A stretch of DNA of 64,000 bases from Pseudomonas chlororaphis subsp. aurantiaca (GTDB lineage Bacteria; Pseudomonadota; Gammaproteobacteria; Pseudomonadales; Pseudomonadaceae), in assembly GCF_013466605.1 (NCBI RefSeq), contig NZ_CP059162.1, forward strand, positions 5,146,001-5,210,000. The letters are read 5' to 3'. The translations under genes and the position numbers were made by a program. Positions 44,318 through 53,891 of this stretch are shown here, piece by piece (within the stretch, counting starts at the first letter, position 1; each line of letters opens with the position of its first letter). The notes beneath the pieces are model-generated. The model had not been told where the DNA came from. It did not search any database and saw nothing but the letters and a program-made list of their open reading frames with translations.

Positions 44318-44587
44318 CGAATGAGATCTCTCAACAGGGATAGAGCACGCCCGAGGCGGGCATGGGTAGCGTGCAAACATCCCTGTCAGGCGAACCGGGG
44401 CAAGCCGGTCGCGCAGTCGTCGTATGCGTGATCGGCCTGGAAGAGGCTTTCTTGAGGGCCTCCGACAGCCGGTTATACGTGCTGAATGCTGCACTTCAAA
44501 CCGTCACAAAATGGTCACGGGGCCTTGCGATGATCGGGCTCAAGTGAACCTGTAAAACCGCAGGTGCCTTCCCTCCTGCGAGACTCC

Positions 44588-45610
44588 ATGAACCACAGCA
44601 TCGACCATGCCCATCGCGATTCGGATCTGTTCGGCCTGCTCTACGGCTTTGCGTTTCGTCCCGGCGAGCGGGGTCGCGAACTGGATTCGGCCAAGGCCCT
44701 GCAAGCCCTGCAACGGCCGGACGATGGCGATGAATTTCTCTGGCTGCACCTGAACCTGGCGCATGCCGCCTGCGAACGCTGGATGCAGACCCACCTGGCC
44801 CTGCCGGAAGAATTCTTCGAGGCCTTGCACGAAGGCTCGCGCTCGACCCGCATCGAGCATGTGGACTCGGCCCTGCTGGCGGTGGTCAACGACGTAGTGT
44901 TCAACTTCGGCAGCATGGTCTCCTCGGACATCTCCACCCTGTGGGTCTGCGTGCACAGCCGGCTGATCGTCAGCGCGCGCCTGCAACCCTTGCATTCGGT
45001 GGACAAGCTGCGCTCCTCGGTCAAGGCCGGCGAACGTTTCCGCTCGCCCCTGGAACTGCTGGTGCACCTGCTGCGCGACCAGGGCGAAGTGCTGACCCAG
45101 ATCGTGCGCAAGACCAGCCTCAACGTCGACCAGATCGAAGACCAGTTGCTGGCCGCGCGGATCTCCACCAACCGCGCCGAACTGGGAGCCATGCGCCGGG
45201 TGCTGGTGCGCCTGCAACGCCTGCTGGCGCTGGAGCCCGGTTCGCTGCTGCGGCTGCTCAACCGGCCGCCGTCATGGCTGCAGAAGGAGGACGTCAAGGA
45301 GCTGCGCAAGTCCACCGAGGAGTTCGCCCTGATCATCAACGACCTCACCGCCCTCGGCGAGCGGATCAAGCTGTTGCAGGAAGAGATCGCCGCCAATATC
45401 AACGAACAGACCAACCGCACCCTGTTCACCCTGACCGTGGTCACGGTGCTGGCGCTGCCGATCAACATCATCGCCGGCTTCTTCGGCATGAACGTCGGCG
45501 GCATCCCCTTCTCCGAGGACCCGCAAGGTTTCTGGATCCTCGTCGCGCTGGTCGCCACCTTCACCGTCATCGCCGGCCGCTGGGCGTTTCGCAAGCGCCA
45601 GGATATGTAG
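44588..45610 (+). CDS. CorA/ZntB-family divalent cation transporter
   Basis: This 340-residue protein has a long cytoplasmic helical domain, then two C-terminal transmembrane helices with GMNVGGIPF between them, the GMN pore motif. Start and end (NHSIDHAHRDSDLFGLLYGF; FRKRQDM) match the ZntB branch more than classic CorA, so zinc is a likely cargo, though magnesium is possible. It is monocistronic. Confidence 0.87.
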   Translation: MNHSIDHAHRDSDLFGLLYGFAFRPGERGRELDSAKALQALQRPDDGDEFLWLHLNLAHAACERWMQTHLALPEEFFEALHEGSRSTRIEHVDSALLAVVNDVVFNFGSMVSSDISTLWVCVHSRLIVSARLQPLHSVDKLRSSVKAGERFRSPLELLVHLLRDQGEVLTQIVRKTSLNVDQIEDQLLAARISTNRAELGAMRRVLVRLQRLLALEPGSLLRLLNRPPSWLQKEDVKELRKSTEEFALIINDLTALGERIKLLQEEIAANINEQTNRTLFTLTVVTVLALPINIIAGFFGMNVGGIPFSEDPQGFWILVALVATFTVIAGRWAFRKRQDM

Positions 45611-45907
45611 GCCCTATTCCCTGTAGCCGCTGCCGCAGGCTGCCCAAGGTCCGCAGGACCTCCGGCAATTTCAAGGCCGCCACGGCCGTGTTCCGAATGC
45701 AACCCAGACCGATCGCAGCCTGAGGCAGCGGCTACAGACGCCATCGCGGGCAAGTCGGATCGCCGCCCGCTCGTTCCTACAGAAAAGGGCGCTGCTTCTT
45801 GACCAGTGGTTAAAGGATTCACCCAAACACTGACCTGAGGCAGTCTCTCTGTAATATTTGGCAACGATCATGGGCGACACTCCTCCCTGCCACAGGATTG
45901 TCCGGCA
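45611..45907. repeat. REP-rich spacer between the CorA-type and PiT genes
   Basis: The 297-base spacer has an inverted REP pair (TGTAGCCGCTGCCGCAGGCTG at about 45620 and its inverse near 45710-45740) and a GCGGGC palindrome near 45745-45775. I find no gene and no clear PiT promoter; no Pho box is apparent. Confidence 0.7.
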
Positions 45908-47524
45908 ATGGCCACCCCTTCACTGACCGCCGCCTCCCCTTCCCCCTCCCTCGAAGCCAGACCGCAGCTGGATAAAAAAGCCAGCCCCTTCACCCTCGTG
46001 GTGTTCTTCGCGATCCTCGCCATGGGCCTGTTGTTCACCGCCTACAGCCTGATGCACGACATGCACGAGCTGGGCACCACGGTCACCACCTGGACCCCGT
46101 TCCTGCTGCTTGGCATGGCGCTGCTGATCGCCCTGGGCTTCGAATTCGTCAACGGTTTCCACGACACCGCCAACGCCGTGGCCACGGTGATCTACACCCA
46201 CTCGCTGCCGCCACATTTCGCGGTGGTCTGGTCGGGTTTCTTCAACTTCCTCGGCGTGCTGCTGTCCAGCGGCGCGGTGGCCTTCGGCATCATCGCCCTG
46301 CTGCCGGTGGAACTGATCCTGCAGGTCGGCTCGTCGGCCGGCTTCGCGATGATCTTCGCCCTGCTGATCGCCGCCATCCTGTGGAACCTCGGCACCTGGT
46401 GGCTGGGCCTGCCGGCCTCGTCGTCCCATACCCTGATCGGCTCGATCATCGGCGTCGGCGTGGCCAACGCCCTGATGCACGGCCGCGACGGCACCAGCGG
46501 CGTGGACTGGAGCCAGGCCACCAAGGTCGGCTACGCCCTGCTGTTCTCGCCGCTGATCGGCTTCGCCTTCGCCGCCCTGCTGCTCCTGGCCCTGCGCCTG
46601 TTCGTGAAGAACCGCGCGCTGTACAAGGCGCCCAAGGGCAACACCCCGCCGCCCTGGTGGATTCGCGGCATGCTGATCGTCACCTGCACCGGCGTGTCCT
46701 TCGCCCACGGTTCCAACGACGGCCAGAAAGGCATGGGCCTGATCATGCTGATCCTGGTCGGCACCCTGCCCATGGCCTACGCGCTGAACCGCACCATGCC
46801 GGCCGACCAGGCCCTGCAATTCGCCGCGGTGGCAGAAGTCACCCAACAGGCCCTGGTGAAAAGCGCCCCGCAACCGGCCCCCGCCGACCCGCGCGCGGTG
46901 CTTTCCGACTATGTGCGCAGCAAGGAAGCCACGCCGCAGCTGGTCCCGGCCCTGGCCGCCCTGACCGGTCATATCGGTGACGAAGTGAAGGGCTACGGCT
47001 CGCTGGCCAAGGTGCCGGCCGAAGCCATGGGCAACGTGCGCAACGACATGTACCTGAGCAGTGAAACCATCCGCCTGATGGACAAGAACAAGGTCGGCGA
47101 CTTCGACGCCGACACCCAGGGCAAGCTGCAACTGTTCAAGCAGCAGATCGACAACGCCACACGCTTCATTCCGCTGTGGGTGAAGATCGCCGTGGCCATC
47201 GCCCTCGGCCTGGGCACCATGGTCGGCTGGAAACGCATCGTGGTCACTGTCGGCGAGAAAATCGGCAAGACCCACCTGACTTACGCCCAGGGCGCTTCGG
47301 CGGAAACCGTGGCGATGCTGACCATCGGCGCCGCCGATATGTTCGGCCTGCCGGTGTCCACCACCCACGTGCTGTCTTCAGGGGTGGCCGGGACCATGGT
47401 CGCCAACGGCGGCGGCCTGCAGATGCAGACCATCCGCAACCTGCTGATGGCCTGGGTGCTGACCCTGCCCGCGGCGATCCTGCTGTCCGGCAGCCTGTAC
47501 TGGCTGTTCACCCAATTGTTCTGA
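45908..47524 (+). CDS. pit: Low-affinity inorganic phosphate transporter (PiT)
   Basis: This 538-residue membrane protein has the two conserved PiT repeats: FEFVNGFHDTANAVATVIYT near 82-101 and TGVSFAHGSNDGQKGMGLIM in the middle. It imports phosphate, probably as metal-phosphate complexes, by proton symport. A hydrophilic insertion of roughly 150 residues between the halves (about 300-420) is typical of pseudomonad members. It stands alone. Confidence 0.94.
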   Translation: MATPSLTAASPSPSLEARPQLDKKASPFTLVVFFAILAMGLLFTAYSLMHDMHELGTTVTTWTPFLLLGMALLIALGFEFVNGFHDTANAVATVIYTHSLPPHFAVVWSGFFNFLGVLLSSGAVAFGIIALLPVELILQVGSSAGFAMIFALLIAAILWNLGTWWLGLPASSSHTLIGSIIGVGVANALMHGRDGTSGVDWSQATKVGYALLFSPLIGFAFAALLLLALRLFVKNRALYKAPKGNTPPPWWIRGMLIVTCTGVSFAHGSNDGQKGMGLIMLILVGTLPMAYALNRTMPADQALQFAAVAEVTQQALVKSAPQPAPADPRAVLSDYVRSKEATPQLVPALAALTGHIGDEVKGYGSLAKVPAEAMGNVRNDMYLSSETIRLMDKNKVGDFDADTQGKLQLFKQQIDNATRFIPLWVKIAVAIALGLGTMVGWKRIVVTVGEKIGKTHLTYAQGASAETVAMLTIGAADMFGLPVSTTHVLSSGVAGTMVANGGGLQMQTIRNLLMAWVLTLPAAILLSGSLYWLFTQLF

Positions 47525-47771
47525 GCCCTGCATTGTTCTGAATCCTGCCACGTACTCATGTAGCCGCTGCCGCAGGCTGCGATCCAGCCCGCAGGGCTGG
47601 CCAACGGGACAACGTGCAATATCAGGAAGATCGCGGAGTCAGGTTTTGGGGCCGCTGCGCGGCCCATCGCAGCCTGCGGCAGCGGCTACATGGACTGTGG
47701 CTGTCTGGGGCGGTCCTGCCGGGCCAGGCGCTCAACCCTAAGCGTCTGAACGCCACGGCGCGCAGGGAGAT
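47525..47771. repeat. REP pair between pit and pqiC
   Basis: An inverted pair, TGTAGCCGCTGCCGCAGGCTG (about 47559-47579) and its reverse complement near 47668-47690, lies in a spacer between convergent genes. Confidence 0.75.
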
Positions 47772-48377
47772 TCAGGAACAGCGGGTGGCCGGGTTCTGCG
47801 CCCAGCGCTTGGCGGTGCCGACGATGCGCTTGGCCAGCTCGTCGATGGCCCGCTGATGGGCCTGGACCAGGCTCGACAGATCGACGCTGGCCGGCTGGCT
47901 GATGCGGCTGCTGCAGATCAGGCTGCGCCGCTCGACGCCGTCACCACGCAGGCGCAGGTTCCACACCACGTCGATCAGTGCATAACGCCCCGGCACCGAT
48001 TCGAAGCGGCGCACATCGGTCTGCAACGACAGGATCGGCTGCCCCGCCGACTTGGGCAGGCCTTCCAGGTTACGCGTGCCCAGTTGCTGCTCCATCTGGC
48101 TGGCCAGGGCATCGTGGAACTCATCCACCAGCGGCGCGCTCCAGCGCGCGGTTTCCAGGATCGCCAGGGTGCCGCCGTCCTGGCGCACCACCAGCTGTGG
48201 CTGGTCGACCTGCATCGGGATGCGCACCCCGGCCATCTCGAATTGCAGGGCCGGCGCCGCGACGCCAGCAGGCGCCGGCTCGGGCGCCGGCGGCATCAGG
48301 GTGTAGTAATGGGTCGGCGCCGAGCTGCAGGCCGCCAGGCCCAGGGACGCGATCAGCAACGCTAGAGTTTTTTTCAT
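47772..48377 (-). CDS. pqiC: Outer-membrane-lipid transport lipoprotein PqiC
   Basis: This 201-residue lipoprotein has a signal and lipobox (LIASLGLAAC, lipidated C17) followed by the PqiC/YmbA-type domain with HYYTL and a conserved C-terminal helix (LVQAHQRAIDELAKRIVG). PqiA, PqiB and PqiC form an envelope-spanning lipid transport system. The start overlaps the pqiB stop (ATGA). Confidence 0.93.
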   Translation of the reverse strand: MKKTLALLIASLGLAACSSAPTHYYTLMPPAPEPAPAGVAAPALQFEMAGVRIPMQVDQPQLVVRQDGGTLAILETARWSAPLVDEFHDALASQMEQQLGTRNLEGLPKSAGQPILSLQTDVRRFESVPGRYALIDVVWNLRLRGDGVERRSLICSSRISQPASVDLSSLVQAHQRAIDELAKRIVGTAKRWAQNPATRCS

Positions 48378-50062
48378 GGCTGGACTTCCGATTCAGGCTC
48401 ACGAGAAGACGAGGTCGAGGATTTGTAGGCGTCCGGCTGGTTGTCCTTGAGCCGCCCACGGATCAGTGCTTCGGGATGACGACTGAGGAAGTCGGTGAGC
48501 ACCCGTACCGAACGGGCGGTGCGCTGCACTTCGTCCATCGCCTGGCCCAGTTGCAGGCGCTGCGGCGAGTCCTCGGCGAAGCTGTCGTTGGCCGAGGTCA
48601 GGGTTCTCTTGGTCTGCTCCAGGGTGTCGCGCATCTCTGGCAATACCTTGCCGTTGACGTTCGCCAAGGTCTTCTGCATCTCGGTCAGGCTGCCGTTGAG
48701 GTTGTTGGCGATGGCATCAATCGGCAATTTGCTGATCTTCTCCACCACTCGCTGCAACTGTTCCTGCAGCTTGTCGAGCCCGCCTGGCACGGTGGGGATT
48801 TCCAGCGGCCGCGCGGTCGCATCGAAGGGCACCGGCTTGGCGTTGGGGATGAAGTCCATGGAGATATACAGCTGGCCGGTCAGCAGGTTGCCGCTGCGCG
48901 CCTGGGCCCGCAGGCCATGCTGGACGAAGGTACTGATCAGGTAGCCGGCGCGACTTTCGTCGGCACCGCTGAGCTTCTCCAGTTGCTGATGGACCTTGCC
49001 CAGCCGCGCCGGGTAGATCACCACGCCGACCAGAGTCGAGAAACTCTTTTTCTGCTCGTCGTAATCCAGGTCCATCGACACCACCCGGCCGATGTTCACC
49101 CCAAGGAATTCCACCGGCGCATTGAGCGCCAGCCCGCGCAGGGTCTGGTCGAAACGCATGCGCATGTAATACGGGTCGCCGTCGGGCGGCGCCAGCGCGG
49201 TGTCCTGGTCGGCGAACAACTGGTAGCTGGCGTTTTCCTCGGCCGGCTTGGCGTTGGGGCTGTACTTGGGTTCGACGAAGGCGATGCCGCCGGCGAGGAT
49301 CGACGACATGGACTCGGTGTTGACCTTCAGGCCGTTGGCGCCCAGGGTCACGTCCACGCCGCTGGCGTTCCAGAAGCGCGAGTCGGTGGTGACGAACTGG
49401 TCGTTGGGCGCGTTGACAAAGATCCGCACATCCACGCCCTTGCCGTTATCCGACAGTTTGTAGGAAATCACCTGTCCCACTTCGATGCGCCGGTAATAGA
49501 CCGGCGAACCGACGTCCAGCGAGCCCAGGTCATCGGTGCGCAGGGTAAAGCGCTTGCCCTTTTGCCCGTAAGTCACCGGTGGTGGCGTCTCCAGGCCGAC
49601 GAAGCTTTTCTTGCGTTTCTCTTCCTGGCCGGCGTCGGCGCCGATAAAGGCCCCCGACAGCAGAGTGTCGACCCCGGACACGCCGCCGGCGCCAATGCGC
49701 GGGCGCACCACCCAGAACATCGAGTCGGCGGCGGTGAAGGACTCCGCCGACTGGTCCAGCTCGACCTTGGCGATCACCTTGCTGCGGTTCTTGCTCAGGG
49801 CGATGGAGGTGACCTTGCCGATCACCACGTTCTTGTATTTGACCTGGGTCTTGTTGGCCTCCAGGCCCTCGGCGGTCTGGAAGCTGATGGAGATCTCGGG
49901 GCCGGCCGACAGCGACTTGTGCACCAGCATCGACAGGCCGACCAGGGCCGCGACTATGGGCACGATCCACACCAGCGAAATATTGAACCGGCGCGTCCTG
50001 ACCGCGGGGGTACCCGGCCTCGCTGGCGCGCTTGAAGCGTTGGAACCTGGATGATCAGACAT
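48374..50062 (-). CDS. pqiB: MCE-domain protein PqiB (periplasm-spanning)
   Basis: The protein has 562 residues from the ATG at 50062 (MSDHPGSNASS). One N-terminal transmembrane helix (FNISLVWIVPIVAALVGLSM, about 27-46) precedes three MCE domains (each with the V-x-Y-x-x-V/G-x-V pattern, such as VKYKNVVIGKVTSI). A long helical C-terminal segment may form the needle across the periplasm. It overlaps pqiA2 by eight bases. Confidence 0.94.
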   Translation of the reverse strand: MSDHPGSNASSAPARPGTPAVRTRRFNISLVWIVPIVAALVGLSMLVHKSLSAGPEISISFQTAEGLEANKTQVKYKNVVIGKVTSIALSKNRSKVIAKVELDQSAESFTAADSMFWVVRPRIGAGGVSGVDTLLSGAFIGADAGQEEKRKKSFVGLETPPPVTYGQKGKRFTLRTDDLGSLDVGSPVYYRRIEVGQVISYKLSDNGKGVDVRIFVNAPNDQFVTTDSRFWNASGVDVTLGANGLKVNTESMSSILAGGIAFVEPKYSPNAKPAEENASYQLFADQDTALAPPDGDPYYMRMRFDQTLRGLALNAPVEFLGVNIGRVVSMDLDYDEQKKSFSTLVGVVIYPARLGKVHQQLEKLSGADESRAGYLISTFVQHGLRAQARSGNLLTGQLYISMDFIPNAKPVPFDATARPLEIPTVPGGLDKLQEQLQRVVEKISKLPIDAIANNLNGSLTEMQKTLANVNGKVLPEMRDTLEQTKRTLTSANDSFAEDSPQRLQLGQAMDEVQRTARSVRVLTDFLSRHPEALIRGRLKDNQPDAYKSSTSSSREPESEVQP

Positions 50063-50669
50063 CTTCAACCTCTACATCCCAGATAAGCCGGGGATCGAAA
50101 CTCATGGCCGCGAACATCGTCAGGACCACGACCAAACCAAAGAACAGGATGCCCATGCGCGGCTCGATCGAGCTCAGGGCGTGGAATTGCACCAGCGCCG
50201 CCACCAGGGCGACCACCAGCACGTCGAGCATCGACCAGTAGCCGATCACCTCGATGAAACGGTACAGCTTGGCCCGCTCGCGCATCGCCCAGTGGCTGCG
50301 GCGCTGGCAGGTGATCAGCAGCATCCCCAGGACGAAGAACTTGATGCACGGCACCACCACGCTGGCGATGAAGATCAGCAGGGCAATATCCCAGGAGCCG
50401 TGCTGCCAGAACTCCAGCACGCCACTGAGAATGGTGTTTTCGCTGCCGCTGCCGAAGATCTGGGTATACATCACCGGCAGCACATTGGCCGGGATGTAGA
50501 AAATCAGGCTGGCCACCAGGAAGGCCCAGGTGCGGCTCAGGCTGTTGGGTTTGCGCGCGTGCACCACGGCCTCGCAGCGCGGGCAATAGTGAACGTCCTG
50601 CGGGCAGGTCTGGCCGCAGGTGTGGCACAGCATCAGGCCCAGGTCGCGGGCATAGGGAGGCTGGCTCAT
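50055..50669 (-). CDS. pqiA: PqiA-type membrane protein, second half
   Basis: This 204-residue protein has a four-cysteine zinc ribbon (CHTCGQTCPQDVHYCPRCEA) followed by about four transmembrane helices. In E. coli PqiA is one protein of two such repeats; here each repeat is a separate gene, this being the second. Its start overlaps the stop of the first half (ATGA), and its 3' end overlaps the pqiB start. Confidence 0.92.
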   Translation of the reverse strand: MSQPPYARDLGLMLCHTCGQTCPQDVHYCPRCEAVVHARKPNSLSRTWAFLVASLIFYIPANVLPVMYTQIFGSGSENTILSGVLEFWQHGSWDIALLIFIASVVVPCIKFFVLGMLLITCQRRSHWAMRERAKLYRFIEVIGYWSMLDVLVVALVAALVQFHALSSIEPRMGILFFGLVVVLTMFAAMSFDPRLIWDVEVEDV

Positions 50670-51277
50670 CAGTAGCGGCCCTCCAGGTCGTTCCAGAGGC
50701 GGCGGATGCCCTTGCCGGAGATCAGGATGATCAGCACCGTCAGCATCGCCAGCGACCACAACCCCAGCCCCGGGTGCACGTCGAGCATGCCGGCCAGCTT
50801 GACGATGGCCACCAGGATGCCCAGCAGGCACACCTCCAGCATGCTCCACGGCCGCAGGTGCTCCAGGGCACGCATGCAGGCCTTGAAGCCCGGCGCCGCG
50901 CGCCCGATATTGGCGAACCCCAGCACCCAGCAGAGCAAGGCGATCTGCAGGCCGGGCGCAAGGATGATGGCCAGGCCGGTGACGGCGGCGATCAGGCTGA
51001 TGCGGCCCTGGGCCAGGGCTTCGACCGACTGCCAGAGGGTGGCTTCGTTGCTCAGGCCTTCGAGGCTGATGCCGATCACCGGGAAGGCATTGGCGAACAC
51101 GAACAGCAGCGCCGCCGTGATCGACAGCGCCAGCAGTTGCTGCACGTTCAGGTGTTGGGCGCGCTCCAGCACCGCCCCGCAGCGCGAGCACTGGGAAGTC
51201 TGGCCTTTTGCAAGCGGCACGGATTCGTACAGCGAATCGCAATGCTCGCAGATGATCCAGTTGGGAGAGAGTGTCAT
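50669..51277 (-). CDS. pqiA: PqiA-type membrane protein, first half
   Basis: This 202-residue protein has a zinc ribbon (CEHCDSLYESV, then CSRCGAVLERA) and about four transmembrane helices (ALSITAALLFVFANAFPVIG and others). It is the first gene of the pqiA-pqiA-pqiB-pqiC operon and probably pairs with the second half to form a functional PqiA. It is divergent from a TetR gene across about 144 bases. Confidence 0.92.
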   Translation of the reverse strand: MTLSPNWIICEHCDSLYESVPLAKGQTSQCSRCGAVLERAQHLNVQQLLALSITAALLFVFANAFPVIGISLEGLSNEATLWQSVEALAQGRISLIAAVTGLAIILAPGLQIALLCWVLGFANIGRAAPGFKACMRALEHLRPWSMLEVCLLGILVAIVKLAGMLDVHPGLGLWSLAMLTVLIILISGKGIRRLWNDLEGRY

Positions 51278-51421
51278 GGTCTTCGAGTCAGGTGGGACAG
51301 CGGAGGGCGCTGATCCATGGCGCGTATTCTCTGCAAAAGTAGAGGATGGTGTCTAGTTTTACCTGAGGACTGCAAACGTTCTGGTGCGCCATAATGTATG
51401 CTCCTTGCCGCCTCTCAGACC

Positions 51422-52069
51422 ATGAACGATTCAAAAATGCTCCCGGCCAAAAACCCGCGCTCGCCGAAACAGACTCGTGGCCATGAACGGGTCACGGCGA
51501 TTCTCGACGCCTGCGCCCACCTGCTGGTCAGCCAGGGAGTGGCCAGCCTGACCATGCATGGCATCGCGCGCGAAGCCGGCACCTCCATCGGTTCGCTGTA
51601 CCACTTCTTCAGCGACAAGCAGAGCGTGCTCGACGCCCTGGGCCAGCGCCATATCGACGCCATCGACCAGATCACCGCCAACCTCCTGGCCATCGATCCG
51701 GCCACCTGGGTCGAGTCGAGCAGCCAGGAGGTGATCGACCGGATGATCATGCCGATCATGGAATACCTCGAGACCCACCCCGACCTGCTGCAGATGATCA
51801 GCCCCACTTTCGCTCCCGGCCAGCTCCAGGCCCCGGACGTCCATGCGCGGATCCAGGAAACCTACGACCGCATGCTCGCCCTGCGCCTGCCCACCGCCAG
51901 CGCCACGGAACGCGACGCCTACGTGACGGCCATGCGCGGATTGCCCATCGGCCTGTTCCAGGTTGCTCTGGAGAATAGCCAGCTCAAGAGCATTTTGCTG
52001 TTGCAGGAAGTCCCCAGGGCGCTGAAGGCCTACCTCGAGGCCATCGAGCGGCACCACGCCGCCCGCTGA
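51422..52069 (+). CDS. TetR/AcrR-family transcriptional regulator
   Basis: The protein has 215 residues from the ATG at 51422; an ATG at 51398 is in frame and possible. The HTH (TMHGIAREAGTSIGSLYHFFSDK) is canonical. Its position divergent from pqiA suggests it controls the pqi operon, but I found no clear shared palindrome in the 144-base spacer. Confidence 0.88.
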   Translation: MNDSKMLPAKNPRSPKQTRGHERVTAILDACAHLLVSQGVASLTMHGIAREAGTSIGSLYHFFSDKQSVLDALGQRHIDAIDQITANLLAIDPATWVESSSQEVIDRMIMPIMEYLETHPDLLQMISPTFAPGQLQAPDVHARIQETYDRMLALRLPTASATERDAYVTAMRGLPIGLFQVALENSQLKSILLLQEVPRALKAYLEAIERHHAAR

Positions 52070-52081
52070 CCCCTGCTGTTT

Positions 52082-52210
52082 TCAACTGGCGCGATCGAGC
52101 GGGCGGCGCAGCATCAACCACTCCCGCACCAGGTCGTAACCCCAGTGATAGACATAGGTGTACGGCAGGAAGAACAGCAGCACGCCGAGGTCGAGAATCA
52201 ACGCCTGCAT
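52082..52210 (-). pseudogene. 3' remnant of a PACE-family efflux transporter gene
   Basis: The last 42 codons (QALILDLGVLLFFLPYTYVYHWGYD, then a basic tail) match the final transmembrane helices of PACE (AceI-type) transporters, which otherwise have about 140 residues with two BTP repeats. The preceding N-terminal part is missing; upstream sequence turns into the LysR remnant on the opposite strand. It is inactive. Confidence 0.7.
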
Positions 52211-52536
52211 ACGGAAATCGCCCTGTTCGTGTCGCGCAATCACCCCGTGGCGGCACTGAAAAATATCGACCAGACGCAACTGCAAAAACACCGCGAACTG
52301 CGCCTGGCGACCATCGTCAATCCCTACGACAGCCGGGCCAAGGGCCGGGTATGGTCGGCGCCGAGCTACCTGATGCTGCTGGAAATGGCCCAGGGCGGTT
52401 TTGGCTGGGCGCCCCTGCCCCGCTAGCTGGTGGAGCGTTTCGGCGCCAACAGCCTGGTGGAACTCGATGCCCTGTGATCGCGCCTGCATCCGCCTGGCCG
52501 GCGGGCAGCTGGTTGCTGGGGCGGATGCTGGAATAG
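52211..52536 (+). pseudogene. 3' remnant of a LysR-family regulator gene
   Basis: Translation gives the end of a LysR effector domain (VSRNHPVAALKNIDQTQLQK, then YLMLLEMAQGGFGWAPLPR), an in-frame TAG at 52424-52426, then LVERFGANSLVELDAL and, after a frameshift, AGSWLLGRMLE and a stop at 52534. The N-terminal HTH half is gone. Together with the PACE remnant this looks like one deletion through the 5' ends of two divergent genes. Confidence 0.75.
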
Positions 52537-52582
52537 TCGCGACGATCGGCCGGAACGGCTGCGGCGTATTCAAAATCGCCTA

Positions 52583-52625
52583 AGGCCTTCGGCCTTATCG
52601 CAGCCTGTGGCAGCGGCGACAGGGT
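52583..52625. repeat. Single REP-like unit
   Basis: CCTTCGGCCTTATCGCAGCC and GGCAGCGG match the right half of the common REP unit. It lies just downstream of the sigma factor gene. Confidence 0.6.
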
Positions 52626-52640
52626 TCGCCAGGATTCGAC

Positions 52641-53891
52641 TCAGAGGGTTTTCAGTGCTTCGAGCCTGTTCTCGATAAAGCGCCGTTCCGGTTCCTGGCG
52701 GGTCAGTTCCAGGGCGCGCAGATAGGCCTGCCGCGCCGACTCCGCCCGCCCCAGCTGCCGGCAGAACTCGGCCCGCGCCGAATGGGCCAGGTGGTAATCC
52801 TGCAATTCGCCCCGGGCCAGGATCGCCTCGACCCGCTCCAGGCCGGCCAGCGGTCCGTCCCGCTGGGCGATGGCAGCCGCGCGATTCAGTTCGATCACCG
52901 GAGAGGGCATGGCGCGCAACAGCACGTCATACAGGCCGATAATCTGCTGCCAGTCGGTTTCCCCGGCCGTCGCCGCCTCGGCATGCACCGCGGCGATCGC
53001 CGCCTGCAGGCAGTACGGGCCGAAACGCCGGGTGCCCAGGGCGTGCTCCACCAGGGCGCAGCCCTCGGCGATCAGTTCGCGGTCCCACAACGAGCGGTCC
53101 TGTTCGTCCAGCAGCACCAGTTCCCCGGTGGCCGAGGTTCGCGCCGGACGCCGCGACTCATGCAGCAGCATCAAGGCCAGCAAGCCCATCACTTCCGGTT
53201 CCGGCAGCAGTTCCAGCAACAAGCGCCCGAGACGGACCGCCTCATGAGTCAGATCATCGCGGGTCAGCTCGGCGCCCATCGACGCCGAATAGCCTTCGTT
53301 GAACACCAGGTAAATCACCCGCAGCACGCTGTCCAGGCGCTCGGGCAGCTCGCCCAGGGACGGCACCTGATAAGGGATTCGCGCATCGCGAATCTTGGCC
53401 TTGGCGCGCACGATGCGCTGGGCGATGGTGGCCGGCGTCGAGAGAAAGGCGCGGGCGATTTCCTCGGTGGTCAGGTCGCAGATTTCCCGCAACGTCAGCG
53501 GCACCTGGGCATCCGCCGCCAGCGCCGGGTGGCAGCAGGTGAAGATCAGGCGCAGGCGGTCGTCTTCCAGGTCCTCCTCGCTCCAGTCAGCCTGCTCCAG
53601 CTCTTCGAGCTGGCTGACCAGCGCCGCCTGGGACGCGGCGAAGCGCGCCCGCCGACGCAAACCGTCGATGGCCTTGAAACGCCCGGCCGACACCAGCCAG
53701 GCCCGCGGGTTGTCCGGTACGCCGTCGCGCTGCCAGCGCTCGACCGCGACGAAGAACGCCTCGTGCAAGGCTTCTTCGGCAAGGTCGAAATCCCCCAGCA
53801 GGCGAATCAGGGTCGCCAGGATCCGCCGCGACTCGTTGCGGTAGACCGTCTCCACCAGCGCCTTGACGCTGTCTTGCGCGGCCGTCGGCAT
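52641..53891 (-). CDS. ECF42-type RNA polymerase sigma factor with large C-terminal extension
   Basis: The protein has 416 residues from the ATG at 53891. Residues 1-75 form sigma region 2 (LIRLLGDFDLAEEALHEAFF, then RAWLVSAGRFKAIDGLRRR), and about 120-165 form region 4 (VPLTLREICDLTTEEIARAF). A 230-residue C-terminal extension (DUF6596-type, TPR-like; LNRAAAIAQRDGPLAGLERV) takes the place of an anti-sigma partner. This extension and the neighbouring DGPF gene identify the ECF42 group. The start overlaps the upstream stop (ATGA). Confidence 0.93.
   Translation of the reverse strand: MPTAAQDSVKALVETVYRNESRRILATLIRLLGDFDLAEEALHEAFFVAVERWQRDGVPDNPRAWLVSAGRFKAIDGLRRRARFAASQAALVSQLEELEQADWSEEDLEDDRLRLIFTCCHPALAADAQVPLTLREICDLTTEEIARAFLSTPATIAQRIVRAKAKIRDARIPYQVPSLGELPERLDSVLRVIYLVFNEGYSASMGAELTRDDLTHEAVRLGRLLLELLPEPEVMGLLALMLLHESRRPARTSATGELVLLDEQDRSLWDRELIAEGCALVEHALGTRRFGPYCLQAAIAAVHAEAATAGETDWQQIIGLYDVLLRAMPSPVIELNRAAAIAQRDGPLAGLERVEAILARGELQDYHLAHSARAEFCRQLGRAESARQAYLRALELTRQEPERRFIENRLEALKTL

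Noticed and set aside
45920..47368. Long minus-strand frame opposite the PiT gene
   Set aside because: Shadow frame; its translation is rich in Gln, His and Gly, as expected from antisense of a GC-rich gene.
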